A stretch of 64,000 nt of DNA, taken from positions 24,827,799 to 24,891,798 of the forward strand of contig NC_087072.1 of the NCBI RefSeq assembly GCF_026151205.1, read 5' to 3'. Position numbers and translations under genes: made by a program. The notes under the pieces are model-generated. The model saw only the letters and a program-made list of their open reading frames with translations. It did no database searches and was not told the DNA's origin. Origin of the DNA: Bolinopsis microptera (taxonomy: Eukaryota; Ctenophora; Tentaculata; Lobata; Bolinopsidae). This document shows, piece after piece, positions 1-9,059 of the stretch; position 1 is the stretch's first letter; each line of letters opens with the position of its first letter.

Positions 1-870
1 ATCAAACACAGCGCAATAAAGATGGACAAGATGTCAGTGTGGCTGATCCAGAACATTTCTGTGACTGATATCCTGCACCTCCTCTTCCTCCTCCTCCCCA
101 TCCTCATCACCCTGCACGCTGGTAAGGTCTGGATCCTGGGAACAGTAGCGTGTGAGGTGGTGTCCCAGTACCGGTATTGTGCTGTCCTCTCCAACATGAT
201 CCTTATCAACATCCTCTCCCTCAACAAGGTGCTGAGGTGTCGGTATCCGTTGCGGAATCTTCACAGCACGTGGAAGCAGCGAGTATCGGTTACCGTGGGA
301 ACGGTGGTGCTGTGCGCGACCCAGCCCGTGTGGAGGTGGGGGTGGGGTGCTAGCGGGGACCTGGAGGTGTCCTTCTCAGAGTATCTGTGCTACTGCTGGG
401 ACCATGAGACCAACGTCACGAGATATTTTTTCAACAGACTGGATCTGGTTTGTGCGATACTGCTTCAGATAGGCCCCTGCTTAGCTCTCGTCATCATGAA
501 CGCTATTCTGATCTACATAGCCTTCAAACATACTCACACCACCATCAACTGGTCTAATGTCTCCATCGTGGTGTTTGTAACAGGGGTGTTCCTGGCCTCC
601 ATTTTGCCTCACTTCGTGTACTTTCTGAAGAACCGTCAGAACTGGACTGACTCGGTGGAGTTGAGGTGGACGGTGGCTACCACGTTTGTTTCCACTTTCT
701 CGAACCCTGTTATATACTTCCTGACTAACCCTACCTTCAGAACTTACACAACAACACTGGTTGCGAGATACACTAGACTGTTCAGCTCTCAGAGGGTAGG
801 AATGGGAGATAATGCTAATAACGGAGGATGCCTACAAAATACAAGCACTGTCAGTAGAAATGATGTTTAA
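1..870 (+). CDS. Class A (rhodopsin-like) GPCR, partial at the left edge
   Basis: Membrane receptor. The frame is open from base 1 with no stop before the first ATG at 22, and the leading residues (IKHSAIKMDK) look like intracellular loop 1. TM1 and the N-terminus therefore lie outside the window. From the ATG the protein has 282 residues. TM2 is around residues 8-32 (motif NISVTDILHLL), and the TM3 end reads SLNKVLRCRYPLR. TM4 to TM6 follow, and TM7 carries the NPxxY-type motif NPVIYF with N at about residue 228. The usual D/E-R-Y at the TM3 end is replaced by N-K-V, so G-protein coupling could be atypical. A Cys pair is plausible between the start of TM3 (ACEVV) and extracellular loop 2 (YLCYCW). 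The ligand class cannot be told. The family call is firm and the subfamily is unknown. Confidence 0.8.
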   Translation: MKHSAIKMDKMSVWLIQNISVTDILHLLFLLLPILITLHAGKVWILGTVACEVVSQYRYCAVLSNMILINILSLNKVLRCRYPLRNLHSTWKQRVSVTVGTVVLCATQPVWRWGWGASGDLEVSFSEYLCYCWDHETNVTRYFFNRLDLVCAILLQIGPCLALVIMNAILIYIAFKHTHTTINWSNVSIVVFVTGVFLASILPHFVYFLKNRQNWTDSVELRWTVATTFVSTFSNPVIYFLTNPTFRTYTTTLVARYTRLFSSQRVGMGDNANNGGCLQNTSTVSRNDV

Positions 871-1202
871 ATACAGCGAGAGTTAGATTTAATCGATATT
901 TGCTTAACATTACCCGGTGGACCGAAAACTGATACAGTAAACTTATCTAAGCAATGATATTAATATACAGATTAGGAAGTAGCTGCCAAATTTATAGTAG
1001 CTTCATTTTAGTTATTTTTTCTTTTCTCAAAATTATTTATTAATATATATATAATAGGCTGGTTTTGATAAAGTATAGTAATGTACAATGTAGATAATCA
1101 ATTTTAGAGATGAAAGCACCTGGATTGTAATATATTATGATTATGCGACTGTTAATTTATAAGCTTAAAGACATAGCAGTGATATGAGCTCCATTTAATA
1201 AT
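871..1202. other. GPCR 3' flank
   Basis: AT-rich sequence after the GPCR stop, with A/T runs and a short TA microsatellite near 1040-1050. I see no gene or repeat here. Confidence 0.5.
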
Positions 1203-1345
1203 ACCTCACAAAAAGAGAGGTTTAGGTAAACTTCTGTAAGAAGGATATTATCGGATATTCCAGATAGTAGTAACTTGAGAACGTCGGGAGGGAGCTTACA
1301 TCCGGAGAGATCTATGTGATTCAAGTCTTGACATGTCACGATAAA
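1203..1345 (-). pseudogene. Leucine-rich-repeat exon fragment
   Basis: On the minus strand a short open stretch encodes LNHIDLSGCKLPPDVLKLL followed by a second repeat-like segment (LLTEVYLNLSF). This matches the ribonuclease-inhibitor-type LRR pattern (LxxLxLSxN/CxL). An AG lies just upstream (near 1345) and a GT (GTATTA) just downstream, so it may be an intact exon. No neighbouring exon was found. It lies outside the inverted-repeat arm that starts at 1430 and has the same strand as the LRR gene at 9.1-13.5 kb. It is most likely a relic of a second LRR gene or a displaced exon of that gene. Exact ends are uncertain. Confidence 0.45.
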
Positions 1346-1429
1346 CCTGGGACATACAATTACATATAATATAGACATTATGTTAAATTTTAAACAATGT
1401 TTGTATAAAGTTTAGCATATTATACATAC

Positions 1430-2000
1430 AACCCGGCGCGGGAGACAGGCCTCCAATAAGGATTTCGCAGTATCGACCATGACGTCACACTCCAAAAAGG
1501 TCCCTGACGACTTCGTTTATCAGATGAAGAATAAAAATCTAAACTAGCGTGAAAGACAAACGTTAGACCTTTCCTTAGCACTAATCAATACTCTCTTAGG
1601 TCTAAAGTTAGGTCTAGGTCATGTGCGGTAAAAATTTAAAGCATTCGTCTCCGGTCGGGGAGGGGGGGGGGGGGAACTTAGTACCTGATCCCCCCGCTCC
1701 GGTGTATCCGAACCAGGTACGTGGAATGTTAAAATTGGTGCGTGTGGTGTATGGTAGAGTGTCTCACACACCCAGGAAAAACTAGAACTCCCTGCATCCT
1801 TGCAGTATGAGAATATTATTAAACCGCTAGATAGCTTTAAAAGGCCAATCTATAGATTGGCTTCTTTTAATTACGCATAATTAACAGTTATTCTACTTTG
1901 TTTCCAGACTCACGAATTTTGAAATCGGCTAATTTTTCAGAAATTAGCAACAGATAATATCAGAAGAGGATTATTACATTCACCCACTATTGACACGATT
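1430..2000. repeat. Left arm of an imperfect large inverted repeat
   Basis: The segment starting AACCCGGCGCGGGAGAC recurs as its reverse complement at about 8400-9022. Matching blocks include CTCCAATAAGGATTTCGCAG, the region around CCAATCTATAGATTGGC (1850) and the stretch near 1900-1970. Identity is roughly 75-80% by eye with several indels. A homopolymer of about 14 G lies at 1661-1675. The two arms enclose about 6.4 kb that includes the acyltransferase gene. No clear target-site duplication was found at the outer edges. Confidence 0.6.
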
Positions 2001-2121
2001 AAAAATAAAATGCACCAAATTTAGAAATTTTAAAATAATAAATGATTGTTCATAATAAAACATATTTCAATCGGTAGTGACAGGTGTCATCCCCTGCATG
2101 ATATTTATTAATCAAGCTGAT

Positions 2122-3720
2122 CTAAATGCTCTTCCTGTATGTGATACCCTCTAGATTAGCGACAGGTTGTTCCACAGCCAGGTACAACAAAGCAGCAGAG
2201 AGATATGACATAGCCAGAGTTCCCAGATAGAGTACGGCAAACTCAAAGTCCGAATTGAGGAAGAGAGTGTGTTTCATCTGACCAAACAGCGCTGTTATCA
2301 GACCTAAATGGAGGAGGAAGACGGAGTAGGTGAGTCTGGAGAGGATCTGCCAACCACTCCAGCTGAGGAAGGAGTTTATGAACCCTCCCAAGCCACACTG
2401 ACAGAGAAGAATCTGTATGGTTAGTGACAGAGACCATGCAATCCTTGCTAAACTCTGGTAAAACACACTTTCCGCTTCATCGGGATTCCCTTTCTGCATA
2501 TTCTGGGCATCATCACACAACCCGAACACCACAGCGTACTCTACAGCAGCGGTTACTGCCCATATTGGTGTAGCACACATCACTTTCTGCCACTCTGGCA
2601 GAGTCTTCACTCCATCCGAGATCTGCTTTCCCCATTTCCAATAAAACCAGCCCCCTAATATCCCCACTAGATACGGTGTTATCCTGATCCAGGGTTTATT
2701 GTATTGTAGCCACATTTCATCCAGGTTACTGCCTGCAGTTGTTATGACAGCAGCGGATACAGCACTACAGATCATAGTACCACCAGTGGCTAGCACTCCA
2801 AGTAATGGTGTCCCGAACAGGAGCACTACAAAGAGAGGAGCTATCAGGAAGAACTGCATATTGTTGGCCAGATACCAACCCTGTCCCAGACATGTGGCTG
2901 CAGCCTTCCAGGGGACCAAGTTGTTGATGTAAAGGACGTTGGTGTACCAGTACTCTTCGCACATCTTATGACTGCCCATATCAGTTGTTTGTGTTTGCTG
3001 TGCACGTGGTCCAGTCATAAGGAATCTATAACGCCACCCCTCAATCAGCAGGGCTACCAAATATGGCACTGTTAGTCTCACATACCTGTGTACATAGAAT
3101 GCAATCCATTGTAAAGGAGTGAGACCACCTCTTTTGGCAAGCTGCTTTAACAGGAGATATGTCACCAGAAACCCACTCAAGGCAAAGAAAGAATCAGAGG
3201 GAATAACATTGTAAACCACTATGAAATTTCTTCGCTTGACGAGCTCTGTTATGTACGAATAACCACCAATGAATAATGCTGAATAGGCGTGACCAAGAAC
3301 CACCCGGTTGATACTGAGAACCCTGATGCCGTTCAGACAGAGCACCTGTCCCGGTTTAGTAGTGGTGGTGAAGAGAGTCTCTATTGTCCTCTGCAGAGCG
3401 AAACACTTAGCTAACCTCCCTGGCAACCACTCCGGCTGGTTTGAGGTCTCATACTGCTCCTTAGCTAACATCCCTGGCAACCACTCCCGCTGGTTTGAGG
3501 TCTCTTCCTTTACCTCAGTGGAAGGAACCTGCTTGTCCACATCTTTGTGAGGATGTTCCTCTGCGTCAACTAGAAGTAGAACTGTCGTATCATCTTGTTC
3601 CAAAAATCTAATGATTATCGGTTCAAGGTTGTACCAGAGCGTGCCTACCACAACTAATATCCCGAGGAGGGAGACTATTGTGACTGCTGCATCGAACTCT
3701 TGTTTCCCATCATACATAAT
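2122..3720 (-). CDS. NRF-6-like membrane acyltransferase, acyltransferase-3 family (3' exon)
   Basis: Polytopic membrane O-acyltransferase of the kind known as nose-resistant-to-fluoxetine proteins in invertebrates. The open frame gives about 530 residues. It begins with a TM segment (residues ~13-31), an acidic linker, then the acyltransferase-3 domain from ~125: LNGIRVLSINRVVLGHAYS with the family's R and H at ~134 and ~146, SFFALSGFLVTYLLL, YVHRYVRLTVPYL and GWYLANNMQFF. About ten TM helices follow to the end. The stretch before 3720 reads as a 3' splice site (TTATTTGCAG), and no ATG opens the frame, so this is a downstream exon. The secreted NRF domain typical of the family must be encoded elsewhere and was not found nearby. 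The linker has an imperfect duplication (TSNQREWLPGMLAK / TSNQPEWLPGRLAK, residues 76-106). A poly(A) signal lies just past the stop at 2103-2108. Confidence 0.85.
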   Translation of the reverse strand: MMYDGKQEFDAAVTIVSLLGILVVVGTLWYNLEPIIIRFLEQDDTTVLLLVDAEEHPHKDVDKQVPSTEVKEETSNQREWLPGMLAKEQYETSNQPEWLPGRLAKCFALQRTIETLFTTTTKPGQVLCLNGIRVLSINRVVLGHAYSALFIGGYSYITELVKRRNFIVVYNVIPSDSFFALSGFLVTYLLLKQLAKRGGLTPLQWIAFYVHRYVRLTVPYLVALLIEGWRYRFLMTGPRAQQTQTTDMGSHKMCEEYWYTNVLYINNLVPWKAAATCLGQGWYLANNMQFFLIAPLFVVLLFGTPLLGVLATGGTMICSAVSAAVITTAGSNLDEMWLQYNKPWIRITPYLVGILGGWFYWKWGKQISDGVKTLPEWQKVMCATPIWAVTAAVEYAVVFGLCDDAQNMQKGNPDEAESVFYQSLARIAWSLSLTIQILLCQCGLGGFINSFLSWSGWQILSRLTYSVFLLHLGLITALFGQMKHTLFLNSDFEFAVLYLGTLAMSYLSAALLYLAVEQPVANLEGITYRKSI

Positions 3721-4073
3721 CTGCAAATAATGCAGCTGTTATTTTAAATATCGCTGCAGCTTGGATTGTTAGTAATATCAGTAGTTGCAGTCTTGTTGCT
3801 GATCATAACAACAACAGCAGAACAACCACCATCTTTTTGTTAATTTAGATTGCTATCTAAAGTAACTAGCTATGACTGAAATATTATCTAATCACCAAGG
3901 TCCAAGAGGGTTTCGGAATACTTAGTCTAATGTTAATTCTACCAATGCTGTTACGTATATATATAAACACATAAAATAAAGCAGGTAGAAATGAAAACAT
4001 GACCCTATTATGTCTTAGTAAAGTCAAATACGTCCCAATTTAAGCCTTTGTCGGGCATAATTCGCAACAAAGT
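3721..4073. other. Upstream flank or intron of the acyltransferase gene
   Basis: AT-rich, with a short TATATATA run near 3958. No exon encoding an NRF domain is visible. The last ~40 bases (4035-4070) resemble a segment inside the hairpin element that follows. Confidence 0.4.
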
Positions 4074-6191
4074 ATGTATTTATGATAAAGGAAATAGTAG
4101 ATAAGTCTTCTAAAAGTCTCGAGGACTGACTCGTATGTATATTAAGTTGCTGTACTTTAAGACATTTCGATTTTCTCTCATTTTTCAAATCTCTAGAGTA
4201 CTTCTGCACTGAAATATCAACCTATAGTCAGGGGAAAAGTGGTCGATTTAAGGGTTACGTTGGACATAATTCGCAACAAAGCGATTTCAATGGGAAATGG
4301 TCGGGACAGGTCCCAGGAATCATTTCAGAGAGTTTCCAAAATTTCTGACGTCAGCAAAATCCACAATTACCACTTTTTTACCACCTTTTTACCATATTGG
4401 GTTTTCGCAAATAAGTCAACTTCTGAATATCTTACAAGATTTTAGTTTAAAGCAGTGTGTTTAGAAAACAAAGAAGAACAACTTTTTCTACGACAACTTT
4501 TGAATAGATAAATTATTTAATCAATTAATTAAATAATTAGTAAATTTTCAGAAATGTCAAAAATACATTTCGGACAAAAATGTTCACAATTACGTAAAAC
4601 GTATGATCAACTGAAAATTTTCACTTTCGATATTTTGAGCTTGTACAATTCTCGATATTTTAAAGAATAACCACCATTTACGACTTGTGAATGTGGTAGA
4701 AGGTTCTAGATTGAACCAATGTGTTCAAGACATAAAAGAGATTTGGATTAGATAATTTATTAAAATTAGATAATAAGTAATGCGTTAGGTTTCCTCATTT
4801 AGAATGGCTGCTAGACAGCTGCGCCCAATCTAGATCTAGCTACCATGGGAGATGACGAATCAAAACCAATTAAAAAACTGCTTAAACAGATACGACAGTT
4901 GCGCCCAATCGATATTGAAATCCCCCAATTATAATAAAAGTAAACTTTATTCAATCCAAAATAGTACGATCATAACGATAGATGCAAAGCTATGAAGAAT
5001 GGTAAAGATAGGACGGGACCATCGTTCATCAATATCTTAAGTCTTTAATTTTTCAAAAAGTGACTTATTGAGGATAATATGCATTGAAATATTGAATATA
5101 TGCTTTATTCAGGACGGACTGAAGAACATGGGGGTCAGGAAATCCGAAGAAAATATTTATATAGGATAGGAAAGTTCAAACATCAAACAGAGTTAACCAG
5201 TTTAACAATCTAGTTAAGCACAATACTAAGTTGAAAGATATGACGTGTAAATAGTTATTTAATTATACATATACAGTTATTTAAAGGTATTGTACACATT
5301 TGAATATTCTACCGTCTAGACACGTCTGTTTATTGCATTTATTTATTTTTACCTGTTATTTAATCTACGTGATGGTGTATGTTCTATTATTCAAGTTAAT
5401 CAAAATGTTTATAAACGTTTTTAATTTTTAATTTACCTATTATTTAATTGTGATAAATTATCTAATCCAAATCTTTTTTATGTTTTGAACACATTGGTTC
5501 AATCTAGAACCTTCAACGACATTCAGAAGTCGTTTTATTAGCGGAGATTAAAAACGTGGTAGATAGTGGTTATTCTTTAAAAATGTCGAGAATTGTACAA
5601 GCTCAAAATATTGAAAGTGAAAATTTTCAAAAATGTTATAAAAATTAGTTCATCATACGTTTAACGTAATTGTGAACATTATTGTCCGAAATGTATTTTT
5701 GACATTTCTGAAAATTTACTAATTATTTAATTAATTAATTAAATAATTTATCTATTCAAAAGTTGTCGGAGAAAAAGTTGTTCTTCTTTGTTTTCTAAAC
5801 ACACTGCTTTAAACTAGAATCTTCTAAGATATTCGGAAGTTGACTTATTTGAGAAAAGTAAAACCCAATGTGGTAAAAAGGTGGTGAAAAAGTGGTAATT
5901 GTGGATTTTGCTGACGTCAGAAATTTCGGAAACTATCTGGAATGATTTCTGGGACCTATCCCGACCATTTCCCATTGAAATCGCTTTGTTGCGAATTATG
6001 TCCGACGAAACCCTTAAATCGACCACTTTTCCCCTGACTATAGGTTGATCTTTCAGTGCAGAAGTACTCTAGAGATTTGAAAAATGAGAGAAAATCGAAA
6101 TGTCTTAGAATACAGCAACTTAATATACATACGAGTCAGTCCTCGAGACTTTTAGAAGACTTATCTACTATGTCCTTTATCATAAATACAT
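4074..6191. mobile_element. Foldback (long inverted-repeat) element
   Basis: Bases ~4074-4780 and ~5440-6191 are reverse complements at roughly 90% identity by eye, separated by a ~660-bp loop. Examples are the segment with AATCGAAATGTCTTA, the segment with CCCATTGAAATCGC, and ACACATTGGTTCAATCTAGA on the inner side. The right arm has ~45 bp of extra sequence near 5535. Short open frames in the two arms are mirror copies of each other and show no recognisable domain, so I do not call them genes. The element sits inside the larger 1430/9022 inverted repeat. No transposase is seen and target duplications were not resolved. Confidence 0.65.
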
Positions 6192-6577
6192 TATATCTTT
6201 GTATTAAGATCCATTTGCGGCCAAAGTTTGTCCATAAAAATCGGTGTCACCAATTGCGTTTCTGATTTATAATAAAGATTGGCATAAACGATGGTTATTT
6301 GTTGCTAACGATCTTGTTAAAATTTAAAATGTTCAACTGTTAACTGAGGGACTTAAAACTGCAGAAACAATGCGATCTACTGACTACTGCCCATTCCTCT
6401 ATAAAAATGTAATCACGTTTCTAAACCCAACCCTTTTGTAGAGTTGTCAAATCAGAAACTACAAAAAACGATTTCACAGTGTGGTCAGTACGCACTGTAC
6501 GAACTTTTAAAAGGTGCTGAACTGTACGAATTTTAAAAGCTGTTGACGAATTTTAAGAAACAAATTTTGTTGTTTAA
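6192..6577. other. Non-coding stretch before the hAT remnant
   Basis: AT-rich, no convincing frame. A small direct repeat around 6500-6560 (ACTGTACGAA / TTTTAAAAG) is the only structure noticed. Confidence 0.3.
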
Positions 6578-6751
6578 TCACTTTCAACCGCAAAAGCGGA
6601 AAAGTTAGTTTATGTTCATTCGAATCTCAAACTGTTCAATCAAATTTCTGAGTCGGACACTACAAGTTTAGGTGATACTGATAGCAAAGTTGATGTGACT
6701 TATTGCATTGATTTCCGTAATAAAGTGAGAAGTGATTTTCATGCTTACTAA
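6578..6751 (+). pseudogene. hAT-like transposase C-terminal remnant
   Basis: A 57-codon open stretch ends at TAA 6749-6751. It includes STAKAEKLVYVHSNLKLF, which resembles the C-terminal dimerisation segment of hAT transposases (typically A-E-x-L-V-Y-V-x-x-N-x-R-L-L). Nothing upstream in this frame extends it, and no terminal inverted repeats were located. It is a fossil fragment, recognised by motif only. Confidence 0.4.
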
Positions 6752-6897
6752 TTAAATACTCTAATACTTCAGTTTGATACAATTTGTATCATTTGTCAAA
6801 ACAAAAAACTTAAACCCCTCATATTTCAAATTATAAGATTTTTTCCCTACTCTTGCCGAAGGCAAAAAGATCGTAGGGAATAAGTAATCGGGTTTAA

Positions 6898-7005
6898 TGA
6901 CCATTAATGACAATTAATGACCATTAATGACCATTAATGACCATTAATGACCATTAATGACAATTAATGACCATTAATGACAATTAATGACAATTAATGA
7001 AAATG
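6898..7005. repeat. 10-bp minisatellite
   Basis: About eleven copies of GACCATTAAT, with a GACAATTAAT variant, run in tandem. Confidence 0.9.
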
Positions 7006-7362
7006 TCAGTATTGGCAAAATAAAAAATACTGACATTAATGGTCGTTGCATTCCCCCCGCCCAAGTATAAAGCAGCCTATTATATTCGAAAACACGCATC
7101 ACACTGTCGTATGAAAGTATGAACTCTCCCTATAGTCCAAACATACAGCAATTTCATTCTGCCCCCCTAGTAAGCTGTAGTATTAGATATCAGGGAATTC
7201 ACTGCCAAATAATCTAATTATGATTTATGTACCAACACAATGTTATGCGTGTTTTCAAATATTATAGGCGGGTTTATACTTTTGCATTTCAACTGCAATA
7301 GTGAAGTCCCGGCCGTAAGCATGGGATAAACTAGTATATATATGTATATACTAGCCCCCATG
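7006..7362. other. Upstream region of the small secreted-peptide gene
   Basis: Mostly unstructured. A near-palindromic CTAGTATATATATGTATATACTAG-type stretch lies at 7331-7354, just before the TATA box. Confidence 0.3.
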
Positions 7363-7370
7363 TATATAAA
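7363..7370 (+). promoter_or_regulatory. TATA box of the small secreted-peptide gene
   Basis: TATATAAA lies 65 bp before the ATG at 7435, a suitable distance for a short 5' leader. Confidence 0.4.
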
Positions 7371-7434
7371 ACTCCACAAAGTAAAGAAACCATTCTCTTA
7401 ATTTTGCAACAGTTTCCATTGCAACCTTCGGGTC

Positions 7435-7804
7435 ATGAAACTCTTCCTTGTTGCTATCTTTTACTGTTATGTCACGTGGTCAAACAGAACCCCACCTGAG
7501 CATGTATGTTGTGGTGAAGTACAGGGTGTTTCAAGACTCTTGTCCAAATTTTGAAAGGCCCTTAAAAACTAACAAATAGGTCAACCAGTTCGATTTTTGT
7601 TTTAAATTATAGATAAATTATTACATTTCAAAATATACATCAATTATAATTTCAAATTTGGACACGAATACACCCTGTATTTGGGGAATGTGGTGGGGGA
7701 ATGTGCTGGAGTTGGACTACGAGTGTTGTAACTGTGATGAGTGCGTTAACGATGAGGTGAACACAGCTGTACAGAACGTAGGACATTGCAAGTGGTTAAA
7801 GTAG
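7435..7804 (+). pseudogene. Small secreted Cys-rich peptide gene, interrupted by a MITE
   Basis: The ATG at 7435 opens a 39-codon frame whose first ~17 residues (MKLFLVAIFYCYVTWSN) look like a signal peptide, followed by a CC pair (HVCCGE). The frame then runs into the transposon at 7522 and stops at 7554. Beyond the transposon another frame carries a Cys-rich stretch (YECCNCDECVNDE, then GHCKW) ending at TAG 7802-7804. The two parts look like ends of one small disulfide-rich secreted protein. They are not in the same frame even when the transposon is ignored, so the gene is broken or has an intron I cannot place. I do not recognise the family and infer no activity. Confidence 0.4.
7522..7677. 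mobile_element. 156-bp MITE with TA target duplication
   Basis: Terminal inverted repeats begin CAGGGTGT and extend about 28-35 bp (TGTCCAAATTT blocks on both sides). The element is flanked by TA at 7520-7521 and 7678-7679, the pattern of Tc1/mariner-type non-autonomous elements. There is no coding capacity. Confidence 0.75.
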
Positions 7805-8399
7805 TAGGATAGTGCCGCTATATATAAGTTAGTTGTTTATTTCACTTTATTGAAATTCATTTTATGGCTATTATAATTATCACTAGTGTAACCCGGCCTT
7901 CAGAGAGTTCCAAATTGCAAATTTTCGTACGTATCGATTTTGACTGCTCCTCGAACTGGCTCTCTCTCTTTAATCAGTGTCTCTTTATGGAGAGAGCGCG
8001 GTTTTGGCCATATGTTTGCACTATGTTCTGAGACTTAGACATCGTTACTCAACGTCTTGGATGGAGGTGAGAGGTCGACAAGCGATTAAGAATCCTACAG
8101 ACTACATGATGGATATACTACGATAGGGACAATCACGACATTGGTCAGGACATCGGTAAAGGTTTGGTGACACTACCCAAAATTAAATTTTCTGGGCGGC
8201 ACCCCCCCCCCTCTTTTTTAAAGTTACCGACTGCTGTTCGGCCAAGCAACTTTTGAAAATTAAAGCCAGATATCAGGCGAGTTTAAGTTATAGAATACCC
8301 GATATCAAACTGTCTTTACAAGTCACAAGATGCCGTGTGATTTTAAGATACTTTGTGATTGCATTATTTATTCGAGGAACAAGCACACAATGTGAACAT
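7805..8399. other. Intergenic, no gene seen
   Basis: Contains a CTCTCTCTCT tract near 7965, a run of ten C near 8200 and a poly-T stretch. No open frame, splice-framed exon or repeat relation was recognised. Confidence 0.4.
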
Positions 8400-9022
8400 T
8401 AACCTCGGTAACAATCATATTCTGATATTACATGATCTGTTTCTAATTTCTGAAAAATTTACCGATTTCAATATTCGTGTGTCTGGAAAACAAAAAACAA
8501 GGTAGAAATATTGTTAACTGCACGCAGTTAAGAGACCAGTCTATAGATTGGCCTTTTTTAAAGCTAATTAACGTTTTAATTCTATTTTCATACTGCGTCG
8601 AAACTTGACTCATCTTCTTAAAAAGTAAAGGATCCAGGGAGTTCTAGTTTTTCCAGGGTGTGTGAGACACTCTACCATACATCACACGTACCTATTTTAA
8701 CGTTCCACGTACCTGGTTACGATGCACTGAGGACGATGCACTTGACTTTTTAACCGTACATACCGTAACACATACCGTAACACATACCGTAACACATACC
8801 GTAACACATACCGTAACACAAGCTAACTCTATGTAAGATATCTAACGTAACTTTAGACCTAAGAGAGTTTTGATTAATGCAAAGGAAAAGTCTAACGTTT
8901 GTCTTTCACGTCAGTTCAAAATTTTCTCCCTTGTATGAGAAACAATGTCGTCAGGACCTGTTCAATGCGTCATGGTCGATACTGCGAAATCCTTATTGGA
9001 GGCCAGTCTCCCGCGCCGGGTT
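8400..9022. repeat. Right arm of the imperfect large inverted repeat
   Basis: Reverse complement of the 1430-2000 segment, ending GTCTCCCGCGCCGGGTT at 9022. It contains a private 12-bp minisatellite (ACCGTAACACAT, ~5 copies at 8757-8821) that the left arm lacks. Confidence 0.6.
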
Positions 9023-9059
9023 GATATAAGATTGAACATTTTCTCTTGATGATGATAGA

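Noticed and set aside
4024-6265. Four ~60-70-codon frames in the small hairpin element
   Set aside because: Mirror copies of each other within the arms, with no start context or domain.
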